Shown here: piece after piece, positions 40,592-49,332 of the stretch
Numbering within the stretch: the first letter of the stretch is position 1
Layout of the letters: each line of letters begins with the position of its first letter
NCBI RefSeq assembly: GCF_030823375.1
Contig: NZ_JAUSXB010000001.1
Coordinates: 3,534,001-3,598,000, forward strand
Direction: 5' to 3'
Source of the DNA: Pseudarthrobacter siccitolerans
GTDB lineage: Bacteria > Actinomycetota > Actinomycetes > Actinomycetales > Micrococcaceae
Length of the DNA: 64,000 nucleotides
The notes under the pieces: generated by a model
What the model saw: the letters and a program-made list of their open reading frames with translations, nothing else
Told to the model about the DNA's origin: nothing
Database searches by the model: none
Made by a program: the position numbers and the translations under genes

Positions 40592-42010
40592 CTAGGCCCG
40601 CACGAGGGACAGGACGCTGTCGCGGACCCGCTCCATGCTCGTACGGTTCGTGGCTTCAACGTTGAGGCGGAGGAATGGTTCGGTGTTTGACGGGCGCAGG
40701 TTGAACCAGTAGCTGCCGTCGTTGGCTGTGAAGGTGCTGCCGTCCATCTTGTCAATGGTCAGGTCTTCGCCGGCAAAAGCGACGCGCACGCGCTCCACGG
40801 CTGCTGCCTTGTCCTCCACCTCGGAATTGATTTCGCCGGACGATACGTACGGTTCGTACTCGCGGCCCAGCTCTGACAACGGCCCGTCCTGCTCGCCCAA
40901 GGCTGCCAGGACGTGCATCGCCGCCAGCATGCCCGTGTCCGCGTTCCAGAAGTCGCGGAAGTAGAAGTGGGCTGAGTGCTCGCCGCCGAACACCGCTCCT
41001 TCGTCCGCCATGACTGCCTTGATGAAGGAGTGGCCAACGCGCGTGCGTACGGCCCGGCCGCCGTCGTTCTCCACCAGCTCGGGCACGGCACGCGAAGTGA
41101 GGAGGTTGTGGATGATCGTTGGCCTTGCTTCGCCCATCGCCTTGGCGCGGGCAATTTCGCGGCGGGCAACCATGCCGGTGATTGCCGACGGCGAGACGGG
41201 CTCGCCCTTCTCGTCAATCACGAAGCAGCGGTCGGCGTCGCCGTCGAAGGCAAGGCCGATGTCCGCACCATGCTGGAGTACCGCGGCCTGCAGGTCGCGA
41301 AGGTTTTCCGGCTCCAGCGGGTTGGCCGGGTGGTTGGGGAACGAGCCGTCCAGCTCGAAATACAGCGGAACGATGTCCAGGGGCAGCTTGGGCAGCAGGG
41401 CGTCACCAAGGACTGCCGGGGTGGTCAGGCCGGCCATGCCGTTGCCGGCATCCACCACCACCTTCAACGGGCGTGAGCCGGACAGGTCCACGAGTTTGCG
41501 GAGGTACTCGGCGTAATCCTGGAGCACGTCGCGGACGCTGATCTGCCCGCGCTGGCCCACCTCCGGGATGGAGCCCGTGTTGAGATACTGCTCGGCAAGG
41601 GCCTGAATATCTTTAAGGCCGGTTTCGGAAGAGATGGGGACGGCGCCGGCTTTGGACATCTTGATGCCGTTGTAACCGGCAGGGTTGTGACTGGCGGTGA
41701 AGGTGGCACCGGCGCGGTTCAGGAAACCGCAGGCGAAGTAGAGCTCGTCGGTGGAGATCAGGTCCAGGAGTTCGACGTCGGCACCGCGGGCTGCCGCACC
41801 GCTGGCGAACGCTTTGCTGAACTCGGGGGAGGAGGGGCGCATGTCCCCGCCCACCAGGATCGTCTGGCCCTGGAGCTGCAGGACATCCACGAACGCTGCA
41901 CCCACGGCTTCGACGATCTCGGCTGTTATCGACTCGCCCACGATGCCGCGGACGTCGTACGCCTTGAAGGAAGCCGACAGGTCAAAAGTCGTTGTCTTTT
42001 CGCTAGTCAC
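40592..42010 (-). CDS. manB: Phosphomannomutase / phosphoglucomutase
   Basis: A 472-aa alpha-D-phosphohexomutase: KAYDVRGIVGE at the start, the phosphoserine loop TFTASHNPAGYNGIK, the metal loop AFDGDADRCF, the sugar-binding GEHSAHFYF and the C-terminal phosphate loop RPSNTEPFLRLNVEA. It interconverts hexose 1- and 6-phosphates for cell-wall sugars and glycans. The GTG at 42010 has a -10-like TAAGAT (42018-42023) 7 nt upstream and no Shine-Dalgarno, so it is probably leaderless. It is divergent from recQ. Whether mannose or glucose phosphate is preferred cannot be told. Confidence 0.94.
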   Translation of the reverse strand: MTSEKTTTFDLSASFKAYDVRGIVGESITAEIVEAVGAAFVDVLQLQGQTILVGGDMRPSSPEFSKAFASGAAARGADVELLDLISTDELYFACGFLNRAGATFTASHNPAGYNGIKMSKAGAVPISSETGLKDIQALAEQYLNTGSIPEVGQRGQISVRDVLQDYAEYLRKLVDLSGSRPLKVVVDAGNGMAGLTTPAVLGDALLPKLPLDIVPLYFELDGSFPNHPANPLEPENLRDLQAAVLQHGADIGLAFDGDADRCFVIDEKGEPVSPSAITGMVARREIARAKAMGEARPTIIHNLLTSRAVPELVENDGGRAVRTRVGHSFIKAVMADEGAVFGGEHSAHFYFRDFWNADTGMLAAMHVLAALGEQDGPLSELGREYEPYVSSGEINSEVEDKAAAVERVRVAFAGEDLTIDKMDGSTFTANDGSYWFNLRPSNTEPFLRLNVEATNRTSMERVRDSVLSLVRA

Positions 42011-42129
42011 GGGCTTTATCTTACGTGGACCGTCGAAATGGCGGTGGATGAGGCGCCTAAGCCCTGTGCGTTTCCACATAGCAGCTGCTCGTGTGGGCGG
42101 GTGTCAGGGGCGGCTGGGATACTGAATCA

Positions 42130-44358
42130 ATGGTCGATAACCAGTACGCCACAGCAACTTCTGAGCCTGCCCGTGATTTTGAAGAGCCCTTGCCGGGCGC
42201 GGCGCGGTCCGGCGGCCCCGTCTCTGCCACTGCAACCTCCCGGGAGGCACTTGAGGTTCTCCGCGAACTCGTGGGGCATCCGGAGGCTGCCTTCCATGAG
42301 GGTCAGTTCGAGGCCATTGAGGCACTGGTCGACGGCGGCCGGCGGGCTTTGGTGGTCCAGCGCACCGGCTGGGGCAAGTCCGCCGTCTATTTTGTGGCCT
42401 CCCTGCTGTTGCGCCGCCGGGGTGCCGGGCCCACGCTCATCGTCTCACCCCTCCTGGCATTGATGCGGGACCAGGTGGCTGCCGCTGCCCGTGCGGGGGT
42501 CCGTGCCGTTGCCATCAACTCCGCCAACCAGCTGGAGTGGGACACCGTCCGTGAACAGCTCGCCGCGGACCAGGTGGACGTCCTGCTGGTTTCCCCGGAG
42601 CGGCTCACCAATCCGTCCTTCCGGGAAACCCAGTTGCCGGAGCTCATCCGGCGGACCGGCCTGCTGGTGATCGACGAAGCGCACTGCATCTCCGACTGGG
42701 GCCACGACTTCCGCCCTGATTACCGCCGCATCGCGGACCTGATCACCCAGCTGCCGGATACCGTTCCGGTGCTGGCCACCACGGCCACGGCCAACTCCCG
42801 GGTGGTGCATGACATCGAGGAGCAGCTCGGGGACGCGGTGCTCACCATCCGCGGTGCCCTGGGGCGTGATTCCCTGCGGCTGGGCGTCCTGTCTTTGCCC
42901 GACTCGAAGCAGCGCCTGGGCTGGCTCCTGACGCATCTGGCCGATCTTCCCGGCAGCGGCATCATCTATACCTTGACCGTGTCTGCTGCCGAGGACACTG
43001 CACGGCTCCTCGCGGAAGCCGGCCACCACGTGCTGGCCTATACCGGCCGTACGGACCCGGCGGACAGGGAGCGTGCCGAGCAGCTGCTGAAGGACAACCA
43101 GGTCAAGGCCCTGGTGGCCACCTCCGCACTCGGCATGGGCTTCGACAAACCGGACCTGGGCTTTGTGGTCCACCTTGGGGCGCCGTCGTCCCCGGTGGCG
43201 TACTACCAGCAGGTGGGCCGTGCCGGCCGAGGCGCAGCCAATGCGGACGTCCTGCTGCTCCCCGGCGCGGAGGACCGGGACATCTGGCAGTACTTTGCCA
43301 CCGCCTCCATGCCCTCTGAAGAGAAGGCCGCGGCGGTCCTTAATGTCTTGGGTGAGGCCGGAACAGCGCTCTCCACTGTCGCCCTGGAAGCGCGGGTTGA
43401 CCTGCGCCGCACCCCTCTGGAACTGCTGCTCAAAGTCCTGTCCGTTGACGGTGCCGTGGAACGGGTGGGGGGCGGATGGCTGGCCACCGGGCAGCCATGG
43501 ATCTATGACGCCGAGCGGTACCGGCGAATCGCCGAGGCACGGGTGGACGAACAGGACTCCATGGTGATCTACCAGGACACCGCGGGCTGCCGGATGGAAT
43601 ACATTACCTCCGTCCTCGATGACGAAACCGCCAGGCCCTGCGGCCGGTGCGACAACTGCGCCGGCCGGTGGTTCCCGTCCGAAATCGCGGATGCTGCCAC
43701 ACAGGCGGCCAGCCAGACGCTCAGCAGGGCCGGCGGTGTCCTGGAGGCCCGCCTGCAGTGGCCCAGCGGCATGGACCGGCTGGGCGTTCCGGTCAAGGGA
43801 AAGCTCAAGCCGGGGGAGGGTCTCGCCGAGGGTCGCGTCCTGGCCAGGCTGACCGACCTTGGCTGGGGCGGCGCGCTGCGTGAACTCTTCGCCGCCGGAG
43901 CGGAGGACCGGTCCGTGGATCCGGGCATGCTGCAGGCCTGCGTGCAGGTCCTGCGCGAATGGGGTACCGGCGACGCCCGCACGCCGGGCTGGAGCGGAGC
44001 CGGGAGGCCGGCTGCCATCGTCAGTATCCCGTCCCGAAGCAAACCGCAACTGGTGGAGTCCCTGGCCCGGGGAATCTCAGAGATCGGGCGAATCCCCTAC
44101 CTCGGCGGGCTGCAGCTGGCGCACGGCGGCCCCACCGGGAGCCGCGGAGGCAACAGCGCCTACCGGCTGGCGGGAGTCTGGGACCGGCTGGTGGTGGGGC
44201 CTGAGCTCGATGCTGCACTGGAAGGCCTCAACGGCCAGTCCGTGATGCTGATTGATGACCTGGCGGACAGCCGGTGGACCCTGACGGTCGCCGGGCGTGC
44301 CCTTCGGCAGGCCGGTGCGGGAGCCGTCCTGCCGCTGGTGCTGGCCCAGGCAGGCTGA
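42130..44358 (+). CDS. recQ: RecQ-family DNA helicase with C-terminal phosphoribosyltransferase-like domain
   Basis: A 742-aa protein. The helicase core has VVQRTGWGKSAVYF (Walker A), VIDEAHCISDWGHDFRPDY (DEAH), ATTATAN (motif III), GMGFDKPDLGFVVH and QVGRAGRG (motif VI). A RecQ zinc region follows (CRMEYI ... CGRCDNC). The last about 200 residues are unusual: they end in VMLIDDLADSRWT, which matches the PRPP-binding motif of type I phosphoribosyltransferases (ComF-like). The likely start is ATG 42130, with GATACT 6 nt upstream, so it is probably leaderless. It unwinds DNA in recombination and repair; the extra domain's role is unknown. Confidence 0.93.
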   Translation: MVDNQYATATSEPARDFEEPLPGAARSGGPVSATATSREALEVLRELVGHPEAAFHEGQFEAIEALVDGGRRALVVQRTGWGKSAVYFVASLLLRRRGAGPTLIVSPLLALMRDQVAAAARAGVRAVAINSANQLEWDTVREQLAADQVDVLLVSPERLTNPSFRETQLPELIRRTGLLVIDEAHCISDWGHDFRPDYRRIADLITQLPDTVPVLATTATANSRVVHDIEEQLGDAVLTIRGALGRDSLRLGVLSLPDSKQRLGWLLTHLADLPGSGIIYTLTVSAAEDTARLLAEAGHHVLAYTGRTDPADRERAEQLLKDNQVKALVATSALGMGFDKPDLGFVVHLGAPSSPVAYYQQVGRAGRGAANADVLLLPGAEDRDIWQYFATASMPSEEKAAAVLNVLGEAGTALSTVALEARVDLRRTPLELLLKVLSVDGAVERVGGGWLATGQPWIYDAERYRRIAEARVDEQDSMVIYQDTAGCRMEYITSVLDDETARPCGRCDNCAGRWFPSEIADAATQAASQTLSRAGGVLEARLQWPSGMDRLGVPVKGKLKPGEGLAEGRVLARLTDLGWGGALRELFAAGAEDRSVDPGMLQACVQVLREWGTGDARTPGWSGAGRPAAIVSIPSRSKPQLVESLARGISEIGRIPYLGGLQLAHGGPTGSRGGNSAYRLAGVWDRLVVGPELDAALEGLNGQSVMLIDDLADSRWTLTVAGRALRQAGAGAVLPLVLAQAG

Positions 44359-44570
44359 CACGCGGCCGGCTGACGCAACGGCAGCGGACGCAAGGGCAGC
44401 GGACGCGCTGGGCGTGCTGACACGCGGCCGGCTGACACGAGGCAGGCTGGCCAAGGCGCGCTGACGCAAGGGCAGCGGACGCGCCGGGCGTGCTGACACG
44501 AGGCGGCTGACATGAGCCGGCTGACGCAGCGGATGCGCCGGGCGGGCTGAGACGGGAGGGGCGGTGAGGC
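44359..44570. repeat. Imperfect repeats after recQ
   Basis: A G-C rich stretch of about 210 bp made of recurring words such as GCAGCGGACGC, GGGCGTGCTGACACG and CGGCTGAC. Two longer copies start near 44371 and 44462 and share most of a 45-60-bp unit. It separates the convergent recQ and MFS genes. No gene or hairpin terminator stands out. Confidence 0.7.
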
Positions 44571-44595
44571 GGGAGCCCTGCCGATACAGCCTGGC

Positions 44596-46029
44596 TTAGG
44601 CCCGCTGGCCCTTGCGCTGGCTGACTTCGGCCCCGGCGTGGCGCGGCAGGAAGAGGCTGTCCGCCGTGCTGGCGAGCATCAGCACCGCCATCGCGAGGAA
44701 AGCCCCGCGGAAAGGTCCGGCAGTGTCGTCAGGAAACGTGCCCAGTCCGTCGAACACCCGGATCAGCAGGGCGCCCACCGCAATGCCGGTGCCCGTGGCG
44801 AGCTGAACCAGGGTGGCAGACACTGTATTCGCCGAGGTCATCTGCGCCGGCGCGATGTCGGCGTACTGCACGGAGGCGTAGGCCGAGAATCCGATGGAGC
44901 GGAACGCTCCGCTGCAAACCAGCAGGGCAAACGTCAGCGCCTGTGGCGTTTCCGCCGTGAGCAGGGCGCAGACTGCGAAGGTAACTGCCGAAGCAAGCGA
45001 AGCGAATACCAGCATCGCCCGGAAGCCGAAGCGCCGGATCAGCGGTGTTGTGGCCGGTTTGATGCCGATGTTGCCGATAAAGACTGCCGCCACCATCGCA
45101 CCCGCGTGCAGCGGTGACCAGCCGAACCCGGCCTGGAACATCAGCGGCAGCAGGAAGGGAACCGAGCTGATGGTCAACCGGTAAACGAACCCGCCTGTTG
45201 CCATGGCCCGGAACGTGCGGGTGCTGAACACCCCGAGGTCAAAAAGCGGTCGGCGGGCCCGGCGCATCCACAGGACGGCGCAGACCAGGAACACCGCACC
45301 GGATCCGGCGCTCAGGGCAGCCCAGGGGGCCGCAGGGTGGGTGCTCACCAGTTCGAGTCCCACCACCAAAGCACCCACGCCAAGCGTGGTGAGGGACAGC
45401 CCCAGCCAGTCCAGCCGCCGGCCGGGATCACCGGCCGCTGCCGGAACCAGCCGCAGGGCGGCAATGAACGCGGCAGCTCCCAGCGGAAGATTGATCAGGA
45501 AGATCCAGTGCCAGGACAAGTAGGTGGTCAGTGCCCCGCCCACCAGCGGGGCCAGGACAGGTGCCAGGAGGCCGGGCCACACCAGGAATGCCGTTGCGCG
45601 GAGCAGGTCCGCCTTGGGTGTCCCGCGAAGGACCAAGAGGGTGCCGACAGGCACCATCATGGCGCCGCCGAGCCCCTGGGCCACCCGGCTGAGGGTGAGC
45701 GTGGTCAGGTCCTGGCTCAATGAACATGCCAGGGACGCCACGGTGAAAATGGCGATGGCCAGGCAGAAAACGCGGCGGGCGCCGAAGCGCTCCGCCAGCC
45801 AGCCGCTGAGCGGGATGCCCATGGCAACGGTCAGAAGGTAGGCAGTCATGGTGATGTTGACGTTCGGGGCCGGGACGCGAAAGTCCGCCGCGATGTTGGG
45901 GATGGCCGTGGTGAGGACCGTGCCGTCCAGGAACTCCATAAAGAACGTGGCGGCCACCAGCAGTGCCAGGCGCGGACTCCATGCCGGCTTGGTGACTGCC
46001 GCTGAATCCACGGTGTTGCTTGCTGCCAT
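44596..46029 (-). CDS. MFS drug transporter (DHA2, EmrB/MdtD-like)
   Basis: A 477-aa membrane protein with about 14 hydrophobic segments. Helix 1 has FFMEFLDGTVLTTAIPNIA, typical of the DHA2 14-helix family, and helix 4-5 has LSRVAQGLGGAMMVPVGTL (motif C-like). GWLAERFGARRV is the MFS loop motif. It is expected to export a toxic compound by proton antiport. The substrate is not predictable. No regulator gene is adjacent. Confidence 0.9.
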   Translation of the reverse strand: MAASNTVDSAAVTKPAWSPRLALLVAATFFMEFLDGTVLTTAIPNIAADFRVPAPNVNITMTAYLLTVAMGIPLSGWLAERFGARRVFCLAIAIFTVASLACSLSQDLTTLTLSRVAQGLGGAMMVPVGTLLVLRGTPKADLLRATAFLVWPGLLAPVLAPLVGGALTTYLSWHWIFLINLPLGAAAFIAALRLVPAAAGDPGRRLDWLGLSLTTLGVGALVVGLELVSTHPAAPWAALSAGSGAVFLVCAVLWMRRARRPLFDLGVFSTRTFRAMATGGFVYRLTISSVPFLLPLMFQAGFGWSPLHAGAMVAAVFIGNIGIKPATTPLIRRFGFRAMLVFASLASAVTFAVCALLTAETPQALTFALLVCSGAFRSIGFSAYASVQYADIAPAQMTSANTVSATLVQLATGTGIAVGALLIRVFDGLGTFPDDTAGPFRGAFLAMAVLMLASTADSLFLPRHAGAEVSQRKGQRA

Positions 46030-46120
46030 CTTTCCATCCTGCCATCGGGCGGCCTGTGGAACTTCAGGTGTCCGTACCCCGGACGGGAGCGGGCCGCAAT
46101 CCCTGGGACCAAGCGGGCCC

Positions 46121-46196
46121 CTAACCCCGGGATCACAGGGCAGGCGCTAACCCCGGGATCACGGGCAGGCGCTAACCCCGGGATCAAAGGGAAGGG
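46121..46196. repeat. Three tandem copies of a 25-bp unit
   Basis: CTAACCCCGGGATCA begins units at 46121, 46147 and 46172, each about 25 bp. They lie between the MFS gene's promoter and tRNA-Ser(GCT). The core is CCCGGG-centred. Confidence 0.85.
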
Positions 46197-46235
46197 GGTT
46201 AGTGGGTTAGTGGCCCTACCCCCGGGTACGCAAAA

Positions 46236-46258
46236 GGCCCCGGTCCAGGACCGGGGCC
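46236..46258 (-). terminator. Terminator of tRNA-Ser(GCT)
   Basis: An 11-bp perfect stem (GGCCCCGGTCC and complement) around a single A lies 5 nt past the tRNA 3' end on the - strand and is followed by TTTTGCG. Confidence 0.88.
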
Positions 46259-46263
46259 AAACG

Positions 46264-46351
46264 CGGAGACGGGGGGATTTGAACCCCCGGTGGAGTTGTG
46301 CCCCACACTTCATTAGCAGTGAAGCCCATTCGGCCGCTCTGGCACGTCTCC
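46264..46351 (-). tRNA. tRNA-Ser (anticodon GCT)
   Basis: An 88-nt class II tRNA with acceptor GGAGACG/CGTCTCC, long variable arm, T arm with GGTTCAAATCC and anticodon loop CTGCTAA, reading AGU/AGC. CCA is not encoded. Confidence 0.96.
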
Positions 46352-46461
46352 AATTGCTATTCCTAGCCCACCAAGGATACGCAGAAGCAGGCACGCAGTG
46401 CAAAACGGGTCCCCGGGACTGCACCGCACCCGCCACGGCGCGCCGACGGACGCCGTGGGGA

Positions 46462-46986
46462 CTAGCGAAGCGCAGCCTGCTCTGGCCGGACCATCCTGAT
46501 TTCACGAAGGTTTTCCCACTCGGGGATGACATCCGCGGCGCCGTCGGGAGCAAAACCGAAGTGCCCGTAAAAACCGATGGCCCGCGCATTGTGCGCTGCC
46601 ACCCACAGGCTCGCCGCTTCACCACCCAGCGCGGCTTCAAGGAGCCGGCGCCCCAGGCCCAGCCCCTGGTGCGAGGCCAGCAGGTACAGCCCCCACAGCT
46701 CCAGGTCGCCGGAGGACGGCGGCTCGAAGCCATGCGAGGAAGCGCCTGGCTCCCTGCGGATGCCGGCAAATCCCACTATGGTGCCGCCGTCGGAGGCCAC
46801 CCAGGCCTCAGCCGGTTCAGCAGACTCCAGCAAGTGGCGCCAAAGCGGCAGCCGGCTGCCGGAACTCTGTGCCGCGAGGAACTCCTGCGACAGCATTCCC
46901 CGGTAGGTCTCCTGCCAGCAGCGCACATGCACTTCCGCCAGGGCTTCCACGTCGCCCGGCACAGCCCGCCGCACCGTCAGGGCCAA
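46462..46986 (-). CDS. GNAT family N-acetyltransferase
   Basis: A 174-aa acetyltransferase of the RimI-like group: VRRAVPGDVEALAEVHVRCWQ at the start, LWGLYLLASHQGLGLGRRLLEAAL holding the acetyl-CoA pyrophosphate loop (Q-x-x-G-x-G), and ARAIGFYGHFGFAPDGA near the end. The start is unclear: TTG 46986 just after the upstream stop, or GTG 47019 overlapping it. It follows the S9 peptidase gene and is probably co-transcribed. The acetyl acceptor is unknown. Confidence 0.88.
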   Translation of the reverse strand: MALTVRRAVPGDVEALAEVHVRCWQETYRGMLSQEFLAAQSSGSRLPLWRHLLESAEPAEAWVASDGGTIVGFAGIRREPGASSHGFEPPSSGDLELWGLYLLASHQGLGLGRRLLEAALGGEAASLWVAAHNARAIGFYGHFGFAPDGAADVIPEWENLREIRMVRPEQAALR

Positions 46987-46988
46987 GG

Positions 46989-49247
46989 CTACGCGGCCCC
47001 GCCGGCCAGCGCCTTCCACAGGAAATGTTGGCTCCGGGCCTGAAGCGCCGCGGCCTGACGGTTATCCGATGCCCCTGCGTGGCCGCCCTCAAGCGCCTCG
47101 TGGAACCAGACATTGGGAATCCCCATGGCGAGCATCCGGGCAGCCATCTTCCGCGCCTGCACCGGGCCCACCCTGTCGTCCGAAGTGGCCGTCCAGATAA
47201 ACGTCTCGGGGTACTCCACCCCGTCCTTGAGCAGGTGGTACGGAGAAAAGGTGCGGATGTACTCCCACTGCTCCGGCACGTCCGGATCACCGTACTCGGC
47301 AATCCAGGAGTGGCCGGCCGAAAGCCTGGTGTAGCGGCGCATGTCCAGCAGCGGCACGCCGCAGGAGACGGCTCCGAACAGTTCCGGGTACTGCGTCAGC
47401 ATGTTTCCCACCAGCAGGCCGCCGTTGGACCCGCCCACGCAGCCGAGCCGCTCGGGGGAGCTGACTCCCCGGGAGATGAGGTGCCGTGCCACGGCCGCGA
47501 AGTCCTGGTACGCCTTGTGCCGGTTTTCCTGCAGCGCCGCCCGGTGCCATGCCGGCCCGTATTCACCACCGCCCCGGATGTTCGCCACCACGTACACTCC
47601 GCCCCGGGAATGGGGCGTGTCTCCGTTGGCGCCGGCGGACAGGGACGTGCGGCGTTCCAGCCAGGCCCTGCCCACGGTGCCGCTGTAGGCCGGAGTGCGG
47701 GAGACCTCGAAACCGCCGTAGCCGGACAGCTGCGTCGGGTTCTGCCCGTCCAGGGCCAGGTCCCGCGAGGCCACCTGGAAGTAGGGAACCCGGGTGCCGT
47801 CGTCGGATACGGCGAAGTGCTGCTGCACTTCATAGTCTTCGTCGGCAAAGAACGACGGCGACGTCTTCACCACCTCGTGCCGGCTCACCACGCCGCCGGT
47901 ACCGTCAGCCGCGCGCTCCAGAGTGCCCCGCATCAGCGTGCTGGGGGTGGTGAAACCGGTGGCGACGAGCCAGAAGTCGTCGCCGGCACCGCCGCCGGCC
48001 TCGTCGTCATCGGCCTCGTCTTCATCGTCCACGGCATAAGCGTTGACGTCGTGCAGCGGCGGGCAGGCGTCCAGGAGGGAAGATGCCCAAGCCGCCTCCC
48101 CGGCCCCGCCGGGACGCGAAGGGTCGAGCACCCGGATCTCGGAGGACACGTCCTTCAGGAGGTTCAGGAGCAGGAAGTTCCGGGTCCAGCTCCAGGACTG
48201 CAAGGAGGTATGGGCGTCCGGGGTGAACAGCACGGAAACCTTCCGCGAGCCCGCCAGGTAGTCCTCGAACGGCGCGGCAAGGAGTGAGCCCGCCGGATAC
48301 GTTGACCCGTTGAGTGCCCAGTCCTGCTGGGGCCGGAACAGCAGCCACTCGCGGTGTGCGCTGACGTTGACGTCGGTGGGAACATCAATCCCTACCCAGG
48401 AGCCATCCCGCAGGACGGCGTTGCTGCGGTTGTAGAAATCGATGTAGTCAACGGCGAACGTCCGTTCGAAGCCGGGCGTTGAATCGTGCGCCACCACGGC
48501 CATCATGTGGTTCTCGGGCACCTCAAACAGGAGGGGCGCCGCCGGCAGGGACCCGCCCCGCTTGAGGGTGACGGCGGTTCGGGCGTAAGAGGAGGCCGTC
48601 CGCGGAAGCCCCTCGGCGGTGGAAGCCACCAACAGGGTGTCCTCATCCAGCCACGAAACGTGACCCTTCGCCGTCGGCAGGTCAAAGCCGCCCTGCGCCG
48701 GGTCCACGAAGGTCCGCGTTTCGACGTCGAATTCCCGGTACCGGTTGGCGTCGCCGCCGTCCGGGGACAGTGCCAGCAGCGCGTGCCGGTAAGGCTTGCC
48801 GGCGGCCGGGCGGAGGAAAGTTGCGCCGTGGAAGACCCATTCGGCGCCTTCAGCGGTGGACAGGGCGTCGACGTCCAGCAGGACATCCCAGTCCGGCGTC
48901 CCGGTGCAGTAGCTCTCCCACGTGGTGCGGCGCCAGAGGCCCTTGGGGTTCTGCTGGTCTTTCCAGAAGTTGTAGTACCACTCGCCGCGCTTGCCCACCA
49001 TGGCGATCCGGTCCGTGGAGTCGAGCACCTCCAGGATGCTGCCCTCGAGCTGCACGTAATCGGCGTCCTCCAGCAGGTCCTCCGTGCGGGAGTTCTGCTC
49101 CTTCACCCAGGCAAGCTGCTCCTCGCCGTAGATGTCCTCAAGCCAGACGTTCTCGTCGGTGGGCTCGGGCGCGATGCCCTGCGGGCCGGTGCCGGGGGTG
49201 TTGCCGAAACCGGGGGCGGGGGCTGGATCAGCTGCAGTGGTGGTCAT
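46989..49247 (-). CDS. S9 family peptidase (prolyl oligopeptidase type)
   Basis: A 752-aa enzyme with an N-terminal beta-propeller and a C-terminal alpha/beta hydrolase domain. The nucleophile serine is in GCVGGSNGGLLVG, the catalytic Asp in TSDDRVGP and His in EGGHAGAS; NIRGGGEYGPAWH is the conserved loop before them. It hydrolyses short peptides, mostly after proline. No signal peptide is visible, so it is probably cytoplasmic. A strongly acidic insertion (VDDEDEADDDEAGGG) sits in the propeller. The ATG at 49247 is preferred; ATG 49256 three codons upstream is possible. Divergent from the FAD-protein gene. Confidence 0.93.
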   Translation of the reverse strand: MTTTAADPAPAPGFGNTPGTGPQGIAPEPTDENVWLEDIYGEEQLAWVKEQNSRTEDLLEDADYVQLEGSILEVLDSTDRIAMVGKRGEWYYNFWKDQQNPKGLWRRTTWESYCTGTPDWDVLLDVDALSTAEGAEWVFHGATFLRPAAGKPYRHALLALSPDGGDANRYREFDVETRTFVDPAQGGFDLPTAKGHVSWLDEDTLLVASTAEGLPRTASSYARTAVTLKRGGSLPAAPLLFEVPENHMMAVVAHDSTPGFERTFAVDYIDFYNRSNAVLRDGSWVGIDVPTDVNVSAHREWLLFRPQQDWALNGSTYPAGSLLAAPFEDYLAGSRKVSVLFTPDAHTSLQSWSWTRNFLLLNLLKDVSSEIRVLDPSRPGGAGEAAWASSLLDACPPLHDVNAYAVDDEDEADDDEAGGGAGDDFWLVATGFTTPSTLMRGTLERAADGTGGVVSRHEVVKTSPSFFADEDYEVQQHFAVSDDGTRVPYFQVASRDLALDGQNPTQLSGYGGFEVSRTPAYSGTVGRAWLERRTSLSAGANGDTPHSRGGVYVVANIRGGGEYGPAWHRAALQENRHKAYQDFAAVARHLISRGVSSPERLGCVGGSNGGLLVGNMLTQYPELFGAVSCGVPLLDMRRYTRLSAGHSWIAEYGDPDVPEQWEYIRTFSPYHLLKDGVEYPETFIWTATSDDRVGPVQARKMAARMLAMGIPNVWFHEALEGGHAGASDNRQAAALQARSQHFLWKALAGGAA

Positions 49248-49332
49248 GCGCCCCATCCAAACAACATCCGCGGACGGCTGGCAAGTCAAGCGCCCGGCGC
49301 ACACTTTGTTTTCAGCCCGTACGCTGGATGCC

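Noticed and set aside
42445..44049. 534-codon - strand frame opposite recQ
   Set aside because: Shadow with biased composition; helicase motifs are on the + strand.
46869..48287. 472-codon + strand frame opposite the S9 peptidase gene
   Set aside because: Shadow; the peptidase catalytic triad is intact on the - strand.
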